Source of the DNA: Pseudomonadota bacterium
Lineage (GTDB): Bacteria > Myxococcota_A > Polyangia > Polyangiales > Polyangiaceae
Length of the DNA: 64,000 bases
Reading direction: 5' to 3'
Assembly: GCA_023398955.1 (NCBI GenBank)
Contig: JAEWRL010000177.1
Location: forward strand, 62,001-126,000
In this document: one piece after another, positions 8,471-16,922 of the stretch
Position numbering within the stretch: position 1 is the first letter of the stretch
Layout: each line of letters begins with the position of its first letter
The notes under the pieces: model-generated
What the model saw: only the letters and a program-made list of their open reading frames with translations
Told to the model about the DNA's origin: nothing
Databases searched by the model: none
Program-made: the position numbers and the translations under genes

Positions 8471-9172
8471 ATGGCAAAAATCCTGGTGGTCGAAGACGAA
8501 CCCGATCTTCAACAGGTTCTCGACTACAATCTCAGTCAGGCTGGACACAGCGTTTTCGCGTCCTTGAGTGGCGCTGGAGCCCTTCAGATCGCGAAGGAGG
8601 AAATCCCCGACCTGGTCCTGTTGGACTTGATGTTGCCCGACATCTCGGGCACGGAGGTGTGCAAGGCCCTGAAGGAATACGGACCGACCAAGCACATCCC
8701 AGTGGTGATGGTGACCGCCAAGGGAGAAGAAATCGATCGCGTTGTGGGGTTCGAGTTGGGGGTGGATGACTATGTCGTCAAACCATTCAGTGTGCGTGAG
8801 CTCTTGTTGAGGGTTCAAGCTATCTTGCGGCGGGGCAAGGCCGAGGTCGCCGAATCCGAGACAGTGATCCGGTTTGGTGAGCTCAAGGTGGATCGCGAAG
8901 CACACCGGGTTTGGGTACGGGACGCGGAGATCGAGTTGACGGCGCTGGAGTTCAAGCTGCTCGTCACCCTGTACGAGCGTCGCAACCGTGTACAGAGCCG
9001 GTCCATGCTCCTGGACGACGTGTGGGGCATCCAGGCCGACATCACGACGAGGACCGTGGATACCCACGTGAAGCGTCTGAGGGAGAAGCTGCTAGCGGCT
9101 CGCGACTACATCGAAACGGTGCGGGGGGTTGGCTACCGCTTCGTGGGATCGCCCGCTGAGGTTGGCAGTTGA
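8471..9172 (+). CDS. phoB: PhoB-type response regulator
   Basis: A 233-residue OmpR/PhoB-class regulator. The frame extends to 8360, but ATG 8471 starts exactly at the receiver (MAKILVVEDEPDL). The receiver has EDE at 8-10, phospho-acceptor D52, a VTAKGEE switch segment and the conserved Lys in VVKPFS. A winged helix follows (LTALEFKLLVTLYERRNRV; TRTVDTHVKRLREKL; TVRGVGYRF). It overlaps the kinase gene by 4 nt (TTGA) and is followed by an OprP-type porin, which together make PhoB the best assignment. It should activate phosphate-starvation genes. Confidence 0.9.
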   Translation: MAKILVVEDEPDLQQVLDYNLSQAGHSVFASLSGAGALQIAKEEIPDLVLLDLMLPDISGTEVCKALKEYGPTKHIPVVMVTAKGEEIDRVVGFELGVDDYVVKPFSVRELLLRVQAILRRGKAEVAESETVIRFGELKVDREAHRVWVRDAEIELTALEFKLLVTLYERRNRVQSRSMLLDDVWGIQADITTRTVDTHVKRLREKLLAARDYIETVRGVGYRFVGSPAEVGS

Positions 9173-10998
9173 AGCTAGGTATACGCGCCAAGCTCTTCTT
9201 GTTGTCTTTTACGGCCATCGCGCTCTCGATTGGTGCCGCCTACCTATTCATGCGCTCGAGACTCGACGAGCTGCTGACGCGTCAGGTTGCCGAAGAGCTG
9301 ACAGTGAGGGCTCAGCTGCTCAAGAAAGACGCCACGGAGCAGCGGGCTGATCTCGACGACCTGGTGCGCTGGGATGCCATGGCAGACGCATGGGCTGCTC
9401 ACGCACGGGTACGAGCGACCATCATCCGCCGTGATGGGGTCGTCTTGGGTGACTCAGGAGTGCCCCCTGAGCTGCTCGCCTCGGTCGAGAACCATGGAGC
9501 ACGCCCCGAAGTCGTGCGCGCCATGACGCACGGGCACGCGGTCAGCCAGCGGTTGAGCGCTACGGTCGACCACCGCCTCCTGTACGTGGCCGTCCCATTT
9601 CACAGGGACGGCCGCGTTGTTGGCGTGGCGCGCGTTGCTCTCGAACTGACCCAGCTCGATGCCGCGTTGCAGGAGCTCACTCGTGTAGTCACCCTGGCCA
9701 TGGTGATTGCTCTTGTCGTCGCGGCTTTCCTAGCGACGGCAGCGTCCCAGGTGGCCTCGCGTACGGCCCGCGATTTGACGGCTGCTGCGCGTAAGATGGC
9801 ATCAGGGGACTTGTCGACGCGAGCGGGGACTGGAGGGCATGACGAGTTTGCTGCCCTCGGACAGGCACTCGATACCCTTGCCGAGAACCTCTCGCGCTCT
9901 CTCGCGGAGCTTCGGACCGAGAGGGACCGGCTTGGAGGAGTCCTCGCTGGTATGCAGGAGGGCGTACTCATGCTGGATGCCGATGGCAGAATCGCGCTTT
10001 TGAACCCTGCGCTTCGAGGCATGCTTCTGATACAAGGGGACTGGGAAGCACGGCTCGCACGGGACGCCATCGCGCACCGGGAGCTGGTCGAGTTGCTCGA
10101 TGGCGCGCGTGTTGCTCAGGAGCCGGTCGCCCACGAGATCGCGTTGGACGGATTGAAGCCGCGCCGTCTGCTGGTCCGAGCCGCGCCGCTGGATGGCGAT
10201 GAAAAGGGCGTGTTCGCCGTGTTCGTCGATGTCACGGAGGTGCGCAAGCTCGAGACCCTGCGTAAGGACTTCGTTGCCAACGTATCGCACGAGTTGCGGA
10301 CCCCAGTGACCGCCATTCGATCCGCCGCCGAGACGTTGGGAAGTGTCCTGCAAGGTGACCCGGCCGCGGGCCAGCGCTTTGTCGACATCATTGACCGCAA
10401 CGCCGCCCGACTCAGCGGATTGGTCGAGGATCTGCTCGACCTGAGCCGCATCGAGTCCCGAGAACTGACCTTGAATTTCGAACCGATCGAGGCTGAGGCG
10501 TTCTTCGGCCAGATCATCGAGCTCTTCCGTGAACGTTCCGAGCGCCGTGGCATCAGGCTCGTGAACATGGGTGGTGCGGTGGCGAGCGAGTTCCTTGCCG
10601 ATCCGCGGGCACTCGAGAACGTCTTGACGAACCTGGTAGATAACGCCGTCAAATACGCTGGGAGCGGCGCCGAGGTTCGTCTGGTTGCTCGCGATGCAGG
10701 TGACGCAGTAAGAATTGGAGTGGAGGACACGGGGCCCGGCATCGAGCCGCGCCACCTACCTCGGCTCTTCGAGCGCTTTTATCGCGTCGACACAGGTCGT
10801 TCCCGAGAGCTCGGCGGTACCGGACTCGGGCTCAGCATCGTCAAGCATCTCGTAGAAGCAATGGGGTCTCAGATTCTTGTGCAGAGCCAGCCCGGACAGG
10901 GCACGACCTTTGGTTTCACGCTTCGCAAGGTGAGTCCAGAGCGGGCCGCAGACGGAGCAGTCGCGGTGGCGCCTCGCGGTGTGAATGCGGACGGCTGA
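9169..10998 (+). CDS. phoR: PhoR-type sensor histidine kinase
   Basis: A 609-residue kinase with a TTG start overlapping phoB. It has a transmembrane helix at about 8-28, an extracytoplasmic region of about 140 residues, a second membrane helix at about 172-192, a HAMP domain (194-246), a PAS domain (about 255-355), a HisKA motif FVANVSHELRTP with phospho-acceptor H374, and an HATPase domain with N box NLVDNAVKYA, G1 box DTGPGIE and G2 box GGTGLGLSIVKHL. The periplasmic loop is much larger than in E. coli PhoR, which has almost none; this form is common in Gram-positives and deltaproteobacteria. No pstSCAB or phoU genes are in the window, so those must lie elsewhere. Confidence 0.9.
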   Translation: MKLGIRAKLFLLSFTAIALSIGAAYLFMRSRLDELLTRQVAEELTVRAQLLKKDATEQRADLDDLVRWDAMADAWAAHARVRATIIRRDGVVLGDSGVPPELLASVENHGARPEVVRAMTHGHAVSQRLSATVDHRLLYVAVPFHRDGRVVGVARVALELTQLDAALQELTRVVTLAMVIALVVAAFLATAASQVASRTARDLTAAARKMASGDLSTRAGTGGHDEFAALGQALDTLAENLSRSLAELRTERDRLGGVLAGMQEGVLMLDADGRIALLNPALRGMLLIQGDWEARLARDAIAHRELVELLDGARVAQEPVAHEIALDGLKPRRLLVRAAPLDGDEKGVFAVFVDVTEVRKLETLRKDFVANVSHELRTPVTAIRSAAETLGSVLQGDPAAGQRFVDIIDRNAARLSGLVEDLLDLSRIESRELTLNFEPIEAEAFFGQIIELFRERSERRGIRLVNMGGAVASEFLADPRALENVLTNLVDNAVKYAGSGAEVRLVARDAGDAVRIGVEDTGPGIEPRHLPRLFERFYRVDTGRSRELGGTGLGLSIVKHLVEAMGSQILVQSQPGQGTTFGFTLRKVSPERAADGAVAVAPRGVNADG

Positions 10999-11038
10999 AG
11001 GTTGAACAACGGACGGGGAACGTCACCCTTTCTCCTCT

Positions 11039-11056
11039 TGGTCACGAAAGTGTCAC
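11039..11056 (+). promoter_or_regulatory. Putative Pho box upstream of the OprP-like porin
   Basis: Two 7-bp direct repeats, tggtcac (11039-11045) and gtgtcac (11050-11056), separated by gaaa, with the same 7-4-7 layout as the repeat before phoB. It is followed by gcgacac in the opposite orientation, so the region also forms a 9-bp inverted repeat, gaaagtgtc (11046-11054) with gacactttc (11063-11071). The inverted repeat could serve as a weak phoR terminator. The porin starts 40 bp after the Pho-box repeats. Confidence 0.6.
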
Positions 11057-11095
11057 CTCGGCGACACTTTCTGGGGTTCTACTCTCCGCCCGCTC

Positions 11096-12487
11096 ATGAA
11101 CGCCACCAACACTGCATCGCATCGTCATCATAGCGTCGCCTTCTTCACCGTGCTGCTGGGTCTCGGCACGACCATCGGGAGCGCCCACGGGCAACCTGCA
11201 CCACCGTCCCGCGCGGACCAAGTGGCCAATGAAACGAGCGAACGCGCGTCGCAGCGTGCGCCAGTTGCCGCCAGCGTGCCTGCTGCGGAGGCGGACCCCG
11301 AGCCCCCGTCAGCGATGGCGCCCCAGGTGGACACGCAGGTCCCGAGGCCCGTCGCCGCAGAGCTGGAGGGCAGAGCGGCGATCGACGACGCGCCTCGGGC
11401 GACCCATGCTGATCCCGCGATTCCAGAGACGGTAGATGTCGGAATAGAACAGGAGAACGCCTCCCCAAAGGGCCTCGAGGTCGGAGAAGGCGGGTTCGTT
11501 GTGCTTGGCTCCCTGATGCAGACGTGGATCGTCGTTCAGCGGCAACAGGGCCTGCAAGAAGCGCGCGATACCTCATCGACATTTCGACTGCGCCGGGCCG
11601 AGATCGACCTTTCGGGCGAGCTGATCCGGGATACCGTTGCATTCGCGCTCAAGATTGATCCAGCAAAGACGCTGCGCTTCGGCTCCGAGGTCCGAGAGGT
11701 CGAGCCCGCTGCTGCCCCCGTGGAGCCCGACCAGAGTGCAACCCCCGGCGTGGTCGTGCCCACGCCCCCTTCCGATACCAGCGTGCTGCAGGACTTCTAC
11801 ATCACGGCGCTCACCGACTATGCCGATATTTCGGTCGGCCAGTTCAAGATCCCGATCAGCTATGAGGGCTATGGTTCCTCATCCAAGCTCCTATTGCCAG
11901 AGCGCGCTGCCGCGTCGAAACTCTTTGGCGACCAGCGTGACGTCGGTATCCGTGTCGAAAAGCACCTCGGGCCGGTCTTCTACATGGTTGGTCTCTACAA
12001 CGGCACCGGCCTCAATCGCCTCGACGACAACAATCAAAAGGACGCCTACCTGCGCCTCGAGTACTCGCCGCTGGACGCACTGATTGTCGGGGCGGCTGCT
12101 GGGACCAGCCTCATCGAGCGCGACGAGGAAGACTCGACGAAGGACCGCCTAGAGGCGGATCTGCGCGTGCAGGTTGCCGACACGCTGCTCCAAGCGGAGT
12201 ATCACCACGGCTGGGATGGCGCGGCGTCGAACGATCGCATGGAAGCGCACGGCTTCTACGCAGCGCTGGCCTACATGCTACTGGATGTGATCCAACCGGT
12301 CGTGCGCGTCGGCTATGTCGACCGCGACATCGATATCGACGAGACTCGGTTGTGGCAGTACGAGGGTGGCCTCAACTACTACCTGGCCGGCAACGGGCTC
12401 AAGTTCCAGGCGGCGTACACCTATTCGGATGAAGATGGTGAGCGGCCGCTCCATACGGGAATTGCTGCGATTCAGCTGAAGTACTGA
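11096..12487 (+). CDS. Phosphate-selective porin, OprO/OprP family
   Basis: A 463-residue outer-membrane protein. A signal peptide (about residues 1-33, ending SAHG-QP) is followed by a roughly 100-residue low-complexity Ala/Pro/Glu segment, then a beta-barrel starting GGFVVLGSLMQTWIVVQRQ. Family landmarks are FRLRRAEIDLSGELIRDTV, FYITALTDYADISVGQFKIP, LFGDQRDVGIRVEKHLGP, MVGLYNGTG and the C-terminal aromatic-rich strand ending AAIQLKY. It follows phoB-phoR and has its own Pho-box-like repeat, so phosphate-starvation induction of phosphate or polyphosphate uptake is the likely job. The long N-terminal linker is unusual; Pseudomonas OprP has none. Confidence 0.85.
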   Translation: MNATNTASHRHHSVAFFTVLLGLGTTIGSAHGQPAPPSRADQVANETSERASQRAPVAASVPAAEADPEPPSAMAPQVDTQVPRPVAAELEGRAAIDDAPRATHADPAIPETVDVGIEQENASPKGLEVGEGGFVVLGSLMQTWIVVQRQQGLQEARDTSSTFRLRRAEIDLSGELIRDTVAFALKIDPAKTLRFGSEVREVEPAAAPVEPDQSATPGVVVPTPPSDTSVLQDFYITALTDYADISVGQFKIPISYEGYGSSSKLLLPERAAASKLFGDQRDVGIRVEKHLGPVFYMVGLYNGTGLNRLDDNNQKDAYLRLEYSPLDALIVGAAAGTSLIERDEEDSTKDRLEADLRVQVADTLLQAEYHHGWDGAASNDRMEAHGFYAALAYMLLDVIQPVVRVGYVDRDIDIDETRLWQYEGGLNYYLAGNGLKFQAAYTYSDEDGERPLHTGIAAIQLKY

Positions 12488-12540
12488 CGAGTCGCACGCG
12501 CCCGTACCTCCCCCCGGTGAACCCGGTGTATAGTTCCGGC

Positions 12541-13089
12541 ATGACCCCGGCCTTGAAGCGGGCACTCGACCAAGCGGCGATCTGGCATCGCCATCAGCTG
12601 CGCAAGTATCCCGGCGTGGAGGTCCCCTACGTCAGCCATCTTGCGGCGGTCGGCATCCTCCTAGCTCGATACGGCTTCGATGACGAGGTGATCATGGCTG
12701 GCGTACTGCACGATGTCCTGGAGGACACGCCGGTGACAAGCACGGAGCTGCACGCGACTTTCGGCGCCAGAATTGCCACCCTCGTACAGCTCGTCAGTGA
12801 GGAGGACAAGAGCCTCCCTTGGGAAGAGCGCAAGCGCCTTGCCCTCGCACAATTCATGCGCAACCCGTGGGAGGCACAAGCTATCACCGTTGCGGACAAG
12901 ATCGACAATCTCCGGTCGATTCTCGTCGTCGTTCGCCACTACGGTGACCCTTGGCCACGTCTCAAGCGGACGCGAGCGGAGCAGATCGCCGGGTTCCGTG
13001 CCTTTGCGACTGCCGTCTCATCGCTCCCGGCGCACGCCCTCTTGGGTGAGTACCATCGGGCCCTCGCGGACGTGGAAGCCGAAGCCTAG
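12541..13089 (+). CDS. HD-domain metal-dependent phosphohydrolase (RelA/SpoT HD-type)
   Basis: A 182-residue single-domain protein. The HD signature is complete: H33 in the VSHLAAVG helix, H57-D58 in VLHDVLEDT, and a later Asp in TVADKIDNL. The arrangement HxxQxRK...PY..H resembles the hydrolase domain of SpoT and the small alarmone hydrolases (Mesh1/SAH type), so it may cleave (p)ppGpp or a related nucleotide. ATG 12541 is preferred; a GTG at 12517 adds eight residues. It stands alone on the plus strand, 53 bp after the porin, and may be cotranscribed with it. Confidence 0.75.
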   Translation: MTPALKRALDQAAIWHRHQLRKYPGVEVPYVSHLAAVGILLARYGFDDEVIMAGVLHDVLEDTPVTSTELHATFGARIATLVQLVSEEDKSLPWEERKRLALAQFMRNPWEAQAITVADKIDNLRSILVVVRHYGDPWPRLKRTRAEQIAGFRAFATAVSSLPAHALLGEYHRALADVEAEA

Positions 13090-13338
13090 ACTCGCCCTTC
13101 GCCTAGAGCCCAATGAGTGAGCACGACCTCTCACAGTGACGCGGAAGGTGGGTCGAGCAGATCGCGGCCTCAGAGCGCTTCGCCTAGCGGCCCTCGTCCC
13201 ACACTCGTCCCACAGTCGACGCCTCGGCGTCGGGGAGCGCTCGCCGTCGAGTCTGTATTGGTGCGAAGCTGTGCTCGAGGATGGGAGCCATTTCGCGAGG
13301 TCGCTGGGCACGTTTGACCAGCATGCTAGGGTGTATTC

Positions 13339-13701
13339 GTGGCACACCATTCGATTCGTCCCTCGCTACGTCCGAGCCTCCCCGCTTGTGCAATGGTCAC
13401 TGCGTCCTTGGTTTGGGGGTGCGGTGCGAGCGACGGTGGACGAGCCGATGCGGCAGACTCCGCCGAGCCGCAGGATTCACTCGTCCCGCCAGCGGATGCA
13501 GACGACGAGGATCCTTCGACGGCAGACCCGGTCGTGGACAATGGCGACCTTGCGGGTGTCGGATGCGAGTCCCATGCCGTTCGCCAATGCACAGTCGATC
13601 TGGGAACGTACAATGGCGTCCACAGCTGTGCTCAGGGCGTTCAGTACTGCGACGACGGGCAGTGGGGACCTTGCAGAGAAGGGACCATGGAGGACCAGTG
13701 A
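13339..13701 (+). CDS. Small Cys-rich lipoprotein
   Basis: A 120-residue protein with GTG start; the ATG at 13393 would leave too short a signal. The lipobox is LVWGC. After an acidic linker comes a C-terminal module with six Cys in the pattern C-HAV-C...C-G-Q-C-DG-WGPC-EG. The same module occurs near the N terminus of the 1015-residue lipoprotein at 16923-19970, so this is a recurring extracellular domain in this genome. I cannot assign a function; such modules in Polyangia are usually on the cell surface. Confidence 0.6.
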   Translation: MAHHSIRPSLRPSLPACAMVTASLVWGCGASDGGRADAADSAEPQDSLVPPADADDEDPSTADPVVDNGDLAGVGCESHAVRQCTVDLGTYNGVHSCAQGVQYCDDGQWGPCREGTMEDQ

Positions 13702-13845
13702 CGGAACAGGCTGCGGCCGCTTCGTCTGGGGCGCATCCCTGAATCCGGCTTCAACTGGACGACCGTCGGTGGTCACAGGTCGCAACGGCCTGGACGGACG
13801 CGCACTCCGTGACCAGCCCACGCAGTTCGGCTAAGGTCGCGCCGC

Positions 13846-14361
13846 ATGGCCAAAGGCGCCGAATGGGCCGTTCCCGAGCTGCCGTTTCGACTCGATTTCA
13901 GGGTTGCTGGTTCAGATATCGACGTTTGGGGTCACCTGAACAACGTCGCGTGGGTGAGATGGGTGCAACAGGTGGCCGAGGCCCACTCGGCCGCTGTGGG
14001 GTTCGACCTCGCCAGGTACCACGAGCTGTGCGTGTCCTGGGTCGTGCGCCGGCACGAGATTGAATACCTGTCGCCGGCGTACGAGGGAGACCGAGTCACC
14101 GCCGTAACCTGGATAGGCGGGCTTGGGTCGTCGAGCTCTGAACGTCGCACTCTGTTCAAGAAGACAGAAGGCGGCGAGAGCCTGGTGCGTGCCTCGACCT
14201 TGTGGGTACTCGTCGACGCCAGCGGTCGTCCCACCCGGATCCTCCAGTTGAAGATAAGCGGCCAGTCGGGTGGTATGCTACATCGAGATGCACGGATCCC
14301 AATGAACGGAGCCCAGCACATGGGGCACGAAGGCTCGATTCTCACGGAGGATGTCGAATGA
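13846..14361 (+). CDS. Hotdog-fold acyl-CoA/acyl-ACP thioesterase (YbgC/FatA-like)
   Basis: A 171-residue protein with the 4-hydroxybenzoyl-CoA-thioesterase signature: the catalytic-Asp segment DIDVWGHLNNVAWVRWVQ, then EIEYLSPAYEGDRVTAVTWI and a final strand LWVLVDASGRPTRI. It should hydrolyse acyl-CoA or acyl-ACP in the cytoplasm; chain length is unknown. Its stop overlaps the start of the next gene (ATGA), suggesting coexpression with a beta-barrel protein. Confidence 0.8.
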   Translation: MAKGAEWAVPELPFRLDFRVAGSDIDVWGHLNNVAWVRWVQQVAEAHSAAVGFDLARYHELCVSWVVRRHEIEYLSPAYEGDRVTAVTWIGGLGSSSSERRTLFKKTEGGESLVRASTLWVLVDASGRPTRILQLKISGQSGGMLHRDARIPMNGAQHMGHEGSILTEDVE

Positions 14362-15008
14362 AGTGCAGCAGCACCGGATGGGCGAGAGCAGTTGGGTTCT
14401 GGGCAGCAGGCATGGCCCTATGCGGGTCTGCTGGGGCTCAAACGACGGGGGATGGTCGCTCGTACGACGGCCCGCCGACGCTCCTCGGCGGCAAGCCCCA
14501 GCTCGGTGGCTACGGAGGGCTCACCGTTGCTTACTCCCGGTTCGATGGTGATGACGGTGTGTTGATTGGGGGGGAAGCGGCACTTCTCTTCAACCACCGG
14601 CTGGCCCTTGGGGCCGCTGGGTACGGCTGGGTCACGGAGCCCGAGGAGTTCGAGGGGGCGGACGGAATCGATCGGCACATGCACGTGGGCTATGGGGGCG
14701 CGGTCGGGCGGTACGCTTTCTTCACGGACAGCATGGTTTACATGACGGCAGGCCTTCTCATTGGTGGCGGCGCGGTGGTCATGGCCCCAGAGGTTATGGG
14801 TCGCGGCGACGCCATCGACGATGACGATATCGACCGCTTCTTCGCGATCGAGCCTCAGATCTCCGCCCACGTGAACTTGACGCGCTGGATGCGGCTCGGC
14901 CTCCAGGGAGGCTATCGCGTGACCGCGGGCATCACGAAGTTCGGGTATGATGACGGAGCCATGAGCGGTCCCGTCCTGGGCGGCACCATGCAGTTTGGGT
15001 GGCTCTAG
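14358..15008 (+). CDS. Putative outer-membrane beta-barrel protein
   Basis: A 216-residue protein starting in the ATGA overlap with the thioesterase. Signal peptide to about residue 27 (CGSAGA-QT). The rest is Gly-rich with alternating hydrophobic strands (GGYGGLTVAYSRFDGDDG, RLALGAAGYGWV, MRLGLQGGYRVTAGI) and ends in the aromatic strand GGTMQFGWL, as in small 8-stranded OMPs. An acidic loop (GDAIDDDDIDRF) may bind divalent cations. I cannot name the family. Confidence 0.65.
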   Translation: MKCSSTGWARAVGFWAAGMALCGSAGAQTTGDGRSYDGPPTLLGGKPQLGGYGGLTVAYSRFDGDDGVLIGGEAALLFNHRLALGAAGYGWVTEPEEFEGADGIDRHMHVGYGGAVGRYAFFTDSMVYMTAGLLIGGGAVVMAPEVMGRGDAIDDDDIDRFFAIEPQISAHVNLTRWMRLGLQGGYRVTAGITKFGYDDGAMSGPVLGGTMQFGWL

Positions 15009-15091
15009 GTGCTGCTCACCAATGAAGCCTCGCGGGCACCCTGAGGCTCCACGGGCTGCGCTGGAGCCGAGGACGTGCGAGACTCCCGCTC

Positions 15092-16921
15092 GTGCCAAAC
15101 ACCTCCCGCGTGGACCGAAAATCCTGGCGTCTTCTGCACCGAGAATCGCGGCTGGTCGTCGTCGCCCTCTGGGGGCTTGCGGCTTCGGCGTGCAAGGGTG
15201 ACGCTCCGCAGCCGTTCGAGGAACGGGCGACTTCAGCAGGGAGCGCTGGCGTTCCCGGGGGTGGCGCCACGTCCGGAGGGAACGGTGGCAGTCCAGGATC
15301 ATCGCCAGCAGCTGGCGTCGCCGGGACGATGAGCGCCGCTGCTGGCGCTTTCCAGGACCGAGCGGGCGCGCCAAATGGCGCCTCGGGCAACGGTGCCTCG
15401 CTCCCCGAGGCAGGGGCGGGTGGGCGAGGCGGCGCGACCCACTGGGGCCCCGGCGGTGGTGGACCCGTCGCCACGGGAAGCGAGTGCGCTTCCGATGACA
15501 TGTGCGCGTCACAGGACCTTTGTGTGTTCGACGTTGGTGCCCATGTCTCCGTCTGCCGCCCGCGCTGTCTGATTGCTGACGCGGGACGGCGTGGTTCGTG
15601 TGAAGAAGGACAGGTGTGCACGCTGGACAGCTCGCTGGCGCAGGCATCGTGTCACGACCTCTGTGGGTCGGAAGCATTGAGCCCCGGCGGCTGCCCAGGA
15701 CAAGACGCATGTCGACTGCTCCCAGAACGCGAGCTCACCGGCGGGGGGGCCATCGACGGAATCTGCGTGCGGCTCGGCTCTCAGCTCGAGGGGCAACGCT
15801 GCACTGAGGGCGATTGCTCGGAGGGTCTCGAGTGCGTGGGTGCGGCGGAGGGCCTGGGTGTCTGCGCCCCTTACTGTGTCGCTGGTGGGTCGAGCGACGG
15901 ACCGGGCAGCTGTGCGTCGGACGAAGAATGTGTAGAAGTCGGTGAAGGCCGCGGCGGATGCGTTCAATCCTGCGAGCTCTTCGTGGAGGAAGCGTGTCCT
16001 GGAGAGCTGGCTTGCGTTCCCGCGCTGGCCGCGGGTGAAATGATCGGCCGCTGCGTAGCGCAAGGCGAACGGGAGCGCGGAGAGGAGTGTCAGTCCGGCG
16101 ACTGTCAGGCAGGACTCGTCTGCACGCGTAGCCCATCGCTATTTGGTCCCCCCAACCCCACCTGTGAGCCTCTGTGTGCGGCGGGTGAGTCGGGCGTGTG
16201 CTCGGATGGCGAGTGCCTGCAGGCTCCGCGACTGCCCACCGGTGTCGGTGCGTGCTATGCGACGTGTGCCTTCGGCGAGGCGACGGCGTCTGCCGGCTGC
16301 GGGGTGGAACAGTGGTGTGCGCCTGGCGCCGTGGCTGCCGATGTGGGCAACTGCGTTCCCGTGCTGGGCACTGCCAGTGCAGGCGAAGCCTGCGTCTCTG
16401 ATGCTGAATGCGCCGCCGGATTGTTGTGCGACTGCCCCTCCAGCGCTGCGGGCGCGTGTGCCAGCGAGGCCACGTGTCAGGCGATCTGCGGGCTAGGGGC
16501 AAGCCCAGAGGCCGCTGCGGGGTGCCCCGCGGGGCAGACTTGCGTCCCCGAGGTGCACGGGGGGACGCTCCGTCCCTATGGGATTTGCCGCGAAGTATGC
16601 GGGGCCGGGTCCTGCGCTGAACCCGCCGAGACTTGCTCAAGAGCCGTTGCTGAGGATGCTTGTCTCGACATTCCGCTGCCTTCACTGCAGATCGGGCAGC
16701 CCTGCTCGCCGCCAGCGTTCCAGCTCCATGACCGCTGCGGTGCGACGGCTATTTGCGAGTTTGATCCAGCTGTCTCACAGATAGTCTGTGCCGAGCTGTG
16801 CCGAGTAGCTCAGGGGGAGATCGGGGTCGAGGGTCACCCGGACTGCAACGATCCGAACGCGACTTGTGAGGAGATAACCGCGGACCTCCCGTTTGGCTTC
16901 TGTATCGGCGACGGATCCTGA
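15092..16921 (+). CDS. Cys-rich surface lipoprotein
   Basis: A 609-residue protein with a GTG start. The lipobox is LAASAC. A Gly/Ser/Ala-rich linker follows (to about residue 125) and then a series of Cys-rich modules of about 45-60 residues with recurrent pairs such as CASDDMCASQDLC, CTEGDCSEGLEC, CQSGDCQAGLVC and CVSDAECAAGLLC. The modules resemble the Dickkopf/EGF-like repeats seen in Polyangia surface lipoproteins. No catalytic motif is visible. It converges tail-to-tail, with 1 bp between stops, on another large Cys-rich lipoprotein. Adhesion or matrix roles are guesses. Confidence 0.75.
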   Translation: MPNTSRVDRKSWRLLHRESRLVVVALWGLAASACKGDAPQPFEERATSAGSAGVPGGGATSGGNGGSPGSSPAAGVAGTMSAAAGAFQDRAGAPNGASGNGASLPEAGAGGRGGATHWGPGGGGPVATGSECASDDMCASQDLCVFDVGAHVSVCRPRCLIADAGRRGSCEEGQVCTLDSSLAQASCHDLCGSEALSPGGCPGQDACRLLPERELTGGGAIDGICVRLGSQLEGQRCTEGDCSEGLECVGAAEGLGVCAPYCVAGGSSDGPGSCASDEECVEVGEGRGGCVQSCELFVEEACPGELACVPALAAGEMIGRCVAQGERERGEECQSGDCQAGLVCTRSPSLFGPPNPTCEPLCAAGESGVCSDGECLQAPRLPTGVGACYATCAFGEATASAGCGVEQWCAPGAVAADVGNCVPVLGTASAGEACVSDAECAAGLLCDCPSSAAGACASEATCQAICGLGASPEAAAGCPAGQTCVPEVHGGTLRPYGICREVCGAGSCAEPAETCSRAVAEDACLDIPLPSLQIGQPCSPPAFQLHDRCGATAICEFDPAVSQIVCAELCRVAQGEIGVEGHPDCNDPNATCEEITADLPFGFCIGDGS

Positions 16922-16922
16922 G

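Noticed and set aside
13136..13834. 232-codon plus-strand frame overlapping the small Cys-rich lipoprotein
   Set aside because: The overlapping 13339-13701 frame has a lipobox and a Cys module shared with another protein; the longer frame has nothing.
14418..15710. 430-codon minus-strand frame
   Set aside because: Opposite two genes with signal peptides; composition is Arg/His/Pro-rich as in frame shadows.
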